Origin: Apostichopus japonicus
Lineage: Eukaryota > Echinodermata > Holothuroidea > Aspidochirotida > Stichopodidae
Length of the DNA stretch: 60,000 nt
Direction of reading: 5' to 3'
NCBI RefSeq assembly: GCF_037975245.1
Contig: NC_092561.1
Coordinates: 2,022,501 to 2,082,500 of the forward strand
The number at the start of each line of letters is the position of its first letter. The first letter of the stretch is position 1. This document shows positions 22,191 to 60,000 of the stretch, in pieces. A model generated the notes under the pieces. The model searched no databases. It was not told the origin of the DNA and was given only the letters and a program-made list of their open reading frames with translations. The position numbers and the translations under genes are program-made.

Positions 22191-23830
22191 ATACAGAACA
22201 ATGTAGAAACACAGAGAACCATGTAAAACCACAAAGAACCATGTTAAACCACAAAGATCCATATAATACACCACAGAACTATGTAGAAACATATAGAATC
22301 ATGTTAAACCACATAGAACAATGTTACACCTCATAGAACCTTGTAGAGACACATAAAACCACATACCACTACTTAGAACTATGCAGAAACAATGAATCAT
22401 GTACAACCACATAGCACTAAATGGAATATGCAGAATCGTGTAACACCACATAGAACCATGTTACACCACACAGAACCATGTAGAAACACAGAGAACTATG
22501 TAGAGACACATAGAACCACATACCACTACTTAGAACTATGTAGAAACAATGAATCATGTACAACCACATAGCACTAAATGGAATATGCAGAATCGTGTAA
22601 CACCACATAGAACCATGTTACACCACAGAGAACCATGTGGAAACACAGAGAACTATGTAGAGACACATAGAACCACATACCACCACTTAGAACTATGTAG
22701 AAACAATGAATCATGTACAACCACATAGCACTAAATGGAATATGCAGAATCGTGTAACACCACATAGAACCATGTTACACCACATAGAACCATGTAGAAA
22801 CACAGAGAACTATGTAGAGACACATAGAACCACATACCACCACTTAGAACTATGTAGAAACAATGAATCATGTACAACCACATAGCACTATGTGAACTAT
22901 GCAGAATCGTGTAACATCACATAGAACCATGTAACACCACATAGAACCATGTAGAAACACAGAGAACTATGTAGAGACACATAGAACCACATACCACCAC
23001 TTAGAACTATGTAGAAACAATGAATCATGTACAACCACATAGCACTAAATGGAATATGCAGAATCGTGTAACACCACATAGAACCATGTTACACCACATA
23101 GAACCATGTAGAAACACAGAGAACTATGTAGAGACACATAGAACCACATACCACCACTTAGAACTATGTAGAAACAATGAATCATGTACAACCACATAGC
23201 ACTATGTGAACTATGCAGAATCGTGTAACATCACATAGAACCATGTAACACCACATAGAACCATGTAGAAACACAGAGTACCATGTAGAAACACATAGAA
23301 CCACATACCACCACTTAGAACTATGTAGAAACAATGAATCATGTACAACCACATAGCACTATGTGAACTATGCAGAATCGTGTAACACCACATAGAACCA
23401 TGTAACACCACATAGAACCATGTAGAAACACAGAGAACTATGTAGAGACACATAGAACCACATACCACCACTTAGAACTATGTAGAAACAATGAATCATG
23501 TACAACCACATAGCACTATGTGTGAACTATGCAGAATCGTGTAACACCACATAGAACCATGTTACACCACATAGAACCATGTAGAGACACATAGAACCAC
23601 ATACCACCACTTAGAACTATGTATAAACAATGAATCATGTTCAACCACATAGCACTATGTGAACTATGCAGAATCGTGTAACACCACATAGAACCATGTA
23701 ATGCCACATAGAACCATGTAGAGACACATAGAACAATGTAATGCCACATAGAACCATGTAGAAACACAGAGAACCATGTAGAGACACATAGAACTATGTC
23801 AAATCATGTAGAACCACATAGAGTAGATAT
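22190..23830. repeat. Satellite array with 157-bp higher-order unit
   Basis: Short motifs of about 15-19 bp (ACCACATAGAACCATGTA and relatives) are organised into a 157-bp higher-order unit marked by CAGAATCGTGTAACA. That marker recurs at about 22434, 22591, 22748, 22904, 23062, 23219, 23376, 23535 and 23672. Edges decay into irregular monomers. The - strand frames are open over stretches (rich in WCYTILH-like words) only because the unit lacks stops, so I do not call them genes. Confidence 0.95.
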
Positions 23831-25627
23831 AAAATTGACAATTTAGAAAACGATTTTTTGAATCATGAAAAGTCACTTGGAGCTGAGCAGAATCAAGTAA
23901 AAACCACGTAGAACTAAAACAAACTTAGGAGTCCTGTCAAGCAAAAAGCCAAGACTCAGAACCACATAGAACCATGTAGAGCAAGATCCAAACTGTAAGC
24001 AGGTAATTAATTAATTAATTAATTACTTAAATGCGAATATCAAAGGTAATAGCAGAACAAATCCTAAACAGCTCAGAGCTGATACGGCTATGAATATTCA
24101 TAAAGCATAATTCCAACCAAACAAAAATGATATCACAAATGATCAGATATGTAGAGAACATCTTACACAAGCACACATGTCTCTTGTCTCCCAAACTAAA
24201 AGACAGTAGTTTGGAAGAAATGTTGTCGTCGTCGTCGTAAAACTAATGAATCTATACACCAATCTCTACATACTCTCATTATCTCCTACTAATCTCCTTT
24301 TTGCATGCATAATTGAGCGAATCAAACAGCTATTTCACAGTCCAATGGCATGAATACAATTAAGCACTCTGGTTTCCTACTGACCTGTGCAGCTAACGAC
24401 ACCAGAGCTGTTATTCTAAATAATTTTAATTATTACAGGTTATATTTTTAAATGACTCGCATTATTAAAACCTTACATGACAAGCAAACAACACAACTTT
24501 TTGGTGCGTGCAATATGAATAAATAACTTTTCCTTGCAAATCATCCTAAAGTGATAATTCTATTCACAAAATAAAGCTAATAACGTAGGAATCACTTTCA
24601 TCTAAAAGACTAATCGAAAGTTTGTGGAAATGAGAAAACAGATATTCAGTTCATTTTAAATTTGGCTGGTTTTTTTTGCAAAAATGATTAATTACCCTTG
24701 GGGGGCAGTAAAATGAGACCAGACAGAAATCTCACCAAAAAAAAAAAAAAAAAAAAAAACGTTGGTAGAATGGAGAATAAGTTGCAAGCTTTGAGCCGCA
24801 TTTGTATGTTAATGAATACCATTTTTTTTGCATATGGTCTAATGTTGCATACAACTACAATAAAAAAATAAATAAATAAAAACAAAATTATGAAAGCATC
24901 TTCGATGAATCTGCCTGCCCTAAGTAGTCTTCTGGTAAAATAAAATAGGACACGAAACGGAAGAAAGATGCTGATGTGTAAACAATGATTTATATTCAGC
25001 AGAAGTCATAGACCGATCATAAATATTAATAAACAAGATAACTGGAGAAGAAGTTTCCCTTCAAATTCTCTTTCTCTCGCAATTCTTTTTAACGCGTCTT
25101 GTTTGGAAATATTTTCTCTCGTTTACTATCATTTCTCTCAGCCTTTTCTTTGCCTCTTAAAACATTATAATTTCGGGCAAGTTTGATCATGTTAGTAGTC
25201 AATATTGAAACACTTGTAACATAAATAGCAGTTACACATGTACGCGTTAGTCAAAGAGAATCAATTGTACGATAAAGTAAGCTATAACCGTTTCCGACGA
25301 GAGGGCGTCCCGTCCTGACCCGACCCGCCCCTCACCCTAGATACCCTCCAATTGACCTTTAACCTACGTCTACACACGTATTCGGTTTGCTTTAGCAGGC
25401 CTTGCGGTCCTGCCCACTTATTTTGCTCTGGGTATTAATGCTTACCAGCTCTTTTTGAGGTACAAATCACCCACTTGAAACCCGCCCACCTTTGGCAATA
25501 ACACAAAAATTCCAAACTTTTACTACCTTTCATATTAACATCTCTCCATCTCTTCCCATCTCTCTGTCTCTCTTTCTCTCTCTCCAAGTTTTTTTTTTTC
25601 CAGGTCACCTAGGGAGAGTTGGCCTAT
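23831..25627. other. Intergenic DNA 3' of TEAD
   Basis: AT-rich, no gene seen. Contains a TAAT tetranucleotide run (24004-24027), a GTC trinucleotide run (24226-24238), a 22-base poly-A (24736-24759) and a CT-rich stretch near 25545-25590. Confidence 0.6.
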
Positions 25628-25633
25628 TTTATT
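25628..25633 (-). terminator. Candidate TEAD polyadenylation signal
   Basis: AATAAA on the - strand, about 180 bases after the TEAD stop codon, is the first canonical signal. A longer 3' UTR using later sites is possible. Confidence 0.4.
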
Positions 25634-25811
25634 CTTCCTCTGCTCAACAGAGAGATCGGTAAGAAGCTCTTGAAATGAATGAAGCAAGGTCTTGTATTTC
25701 TCTCTGCAGTACTGAATGCCAGGCACCATTTTAAAGACACGTAGCCGTTGAATACCATATTGCTCTGAGATACATCGTGGTCATCGTGCTGCATTTTGAT
25801 TTTAGCAAATT

Positions 25812-58146
<32,335 letters not shown>

Positions 58147-59027
58147 GTCAGTATTCTGAATGCAAACAGTACAACGTTCACCCGGCCTCAGTCTCACACA
58201 TGTACTATGTAGTTTAGTACTAAACCCACGTAAACAGTTTGGCCTGTATATCTACGTTCAAGTTACTGCCCTTGTACAATATATTTGTGCACGAAACGAA
58301 AATCACCTACAGAAAAATGTCCTAAATGGGAGTATTGTAGATTTCTGGAATATTATATGTATATTAAACCTTTTCTGAGTCCATCAACTCAAACTTCGCG
58401 CTGCTGCCTAGCGTCTATGTGATACTACGGTTGCGAGAAATTCCAGCAATTTGTGGTATGTTTTCTAGTGAGAACATCAGATTAGCTTTAGCGGTCACGA
58501 AAAATGTCGGGGCTAAGTGGCAATCGCTTGAAACGTTTTGCATATTTAGTATTTGTCGAACAGCGCTGGTGTAACAGTATATGTGTACTGCTTGTATGTA
58601 AATAACCTAACATAGCCTTATGATTATGCATATATGACAGTACACCAGATTGCCATACCAAAACTACGTGACGTATGTCGGAGTATTGTTGTTATGCTAT
58701 GTGTGCTATGCGAAAAGGTAAGCTCCATTACTAGGACCCCTATGCACCCATTGCAAACTGTCTCATTTTTCTACGTCTTTCGTGAGGCAGGGAGAACGAA
58801 GAAGCTCTTATACCAACTGAAAAACGATAGATAAAATGTTGCAGAACTGCAAGGACCAGTAACTGAAAAAATACAATGCACAGAATGCTAAATAGTTGAC
58901 AGGCAATCCGGAAGTCTTACATGCCTCGAAAAAATGACAAAAATGTGAGAGATGTCAAATTTGCGACAGGTTCGCTGCATTCCTCTCGGAAATACAGAGA
59001 ATAGAGCAAAATTTGAAGAATACTTAC

Positions 59028-59230
59028 ATGCTGCATGTAATCCAAAGATCTTAAGGCACGTGTTGAGAGAGTTTTTGGACGGATTTAAGTGAAAAAAGAG
59101 ACTTTTCGGGCCGGATTTTTGGCGTTCCAGAAGTCAGTTCGAAAGAATGTGAAGAATGAAGACTGGTATGAGCGTACGTTGCTGCATCGCTAAGCGATCA
59201 GCACCGTAGGGGGTGGGGCCTCTGAGGATA
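59028..59230 (-). promoter_or_regulatory. Probable TEAD 5' leader exon and promoter region
   Basis: A strong donor (GTAAGT) ends an exon at 59028 and would splice to the acceptor before exon 1. Upstream sequence has a GC-box-like CCCCACCCCC and an imperfect palindrome GCATCGCTAAGCGAT, and is less AT-rich than its surroundings. No TATA box is assigned, and the transcription start is not visible. Confidence 0.4.
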
Positions 59231-59836
59231 AATTGTGTAGAGAGAATTCGAATTTGATCAGCGTGTGATATTAAGCAATTGCACTGGTTAATTTTAATTT
59301 GTTGTTAATATGGTACACGGGTGACCCCCCATGATCATTCTGATTAGAAACGTACAGTGAATTTGACACGAGATCTTCTTTGTTGCAATAACATAGGCTC
59401 TGCGAATGGTTATTACAACATAATTTATGTGATTTGGGGAATTAACGTATATAGTAACATGTGATCTGTGGTACTCAAAGGGAGAAGGTAAACCTTTGTT
59501 GATATCATACATTTCTTCACTCGCTATCCAACAATACACAAGAAAACTTGTAAATGATATCGTTAACAGTTTTCAAAACACCTTTCTCGGATATTTACTG
59601 TATGTGGGTTAGTTCAATAATCGTTGAGCGTATCGCTGCAAAATAAATTTGAAGTAATATGTTTGATCTTCCTATCTGCCTACCCACCCCCCCCCCACCC
59701 CCTCACCTCCCAAATGAGAGTCGGTTAACAATACTTTAGAGTAGGTTAACATTACCACTTAGCAGTCGCGATTGTGACTGTGACGTTTAGGCGGATACTA
59801 GCCCCCCCCCCCATATATAAATATATATATATATAT

Positions 59837-60000
59837 GACCTTCCTTACCGGTTTCGAACCTCTGGACTTACCATCAGCGTCCATAGCCTAGTGGTTAGGG
59901 TGTCCGCGTACAGAGCGGAAGGCCCGTGGTTCGAATCCCGGTGGAGGCTGAAAGTTTTTTTCACTGTTCTTGATTTTCCAACTCATTACGATTTTCATTT
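59837..60000 (+). mobile_element. tRNA-derived SINE, copy 3, cut by window end
   Basis: Same family as 10921-11167: head GACCTTCCTTACCGG, A box TAGCCTAGTGG, B box GGTTCGAATCC, tail CACTGTTCTTGATTTTCC. It sits directly after a C run and TA repeat at 59802-59836. Confidence 0.85.

Noticed and set aside
22417-23767. Series of similar - strand ORFs that look like a repeated Trp/Tyr/His-rich protein family
   Set aside because: They follow the 157-bp satellite and its short monomers; 157 is not a multiple of three, so no continuous protein results.

Overview
The window is eukaryotic nuclear DNA from an animal. Both genes have many short exons with GT..AG introns, the background is AT-rich and full of repeats, and no bacterial or viral gene set is present. 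The two proteins (EXD3/Mut-7 exonuclease and TEAD transcription factor), the intron-rich structure and the dense small repeats fit a marine invertebrate deuterostome. An echinoderm, possibly a sea cucumber, is my best guess, but that is inference only.

Two protein-coding genes lie tail to tail. On the + strand, 2897-16657, 13 coding exons join in frame into a protein of about 936 residues. It has a DEDDy 3'-5' exonuclease domain (DMEW, GYGAETD, Y-x3-D) followed by a Mut7-C domain with a zinc ribbon, and is an EXD3/Mut-7/Nibbler orthologue. On the - strand, 58146-25812, 13 exon positions build a TEAD (scalloped/TEF-1) protein of about 461 residues, the DNA-binding partner of YAP/TAZ in Hippo signalling. 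The stop codons are 9.1 kb apart, separated by AT-rich intergenic DNA and a 157-bp satellite.

The main result is in TEAD. The 63-nt exon encoding the recognition helix of the TEA DNA-binding domain is present twice (43747-43809 and 41144-41206). Both copies are open, have the same length and phase, and have intact splice sites, yet differ at 7 of 21 residues. This looks like a mutually exclusive exon pair giving two TEAD isoforms with different DNA-contact or nuclear-localisation surfaces. A second oddity is that the 3' half of the penultimate TEAD exon, with its splice donor, is tandemly copied into the next intron.

Layout: 1-2883 upstream DNA with a 788-bp terminal-inverted-repeat transposon carrying a perfect 8-bp target duplication; 2884-16657 EXD3, including a 2-kb minisatellite of 68-bp units and tRNA-derived SINEs; 16658-25627 intergenic DNA with the 157-bp satellite; 25628-58155 TEAD, whose introns hold a 2.7-kb element dense in nuclear-receptor half-sites, a 47-bp-arm hairpin, TA microsatellites and a 1-kb GTAC-rich array; 58156-60000 the probable TEAD 5' leader exon and promoter, ending in another SINE copy. 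Short runs of C or G (8-14 bases) recur across the window.
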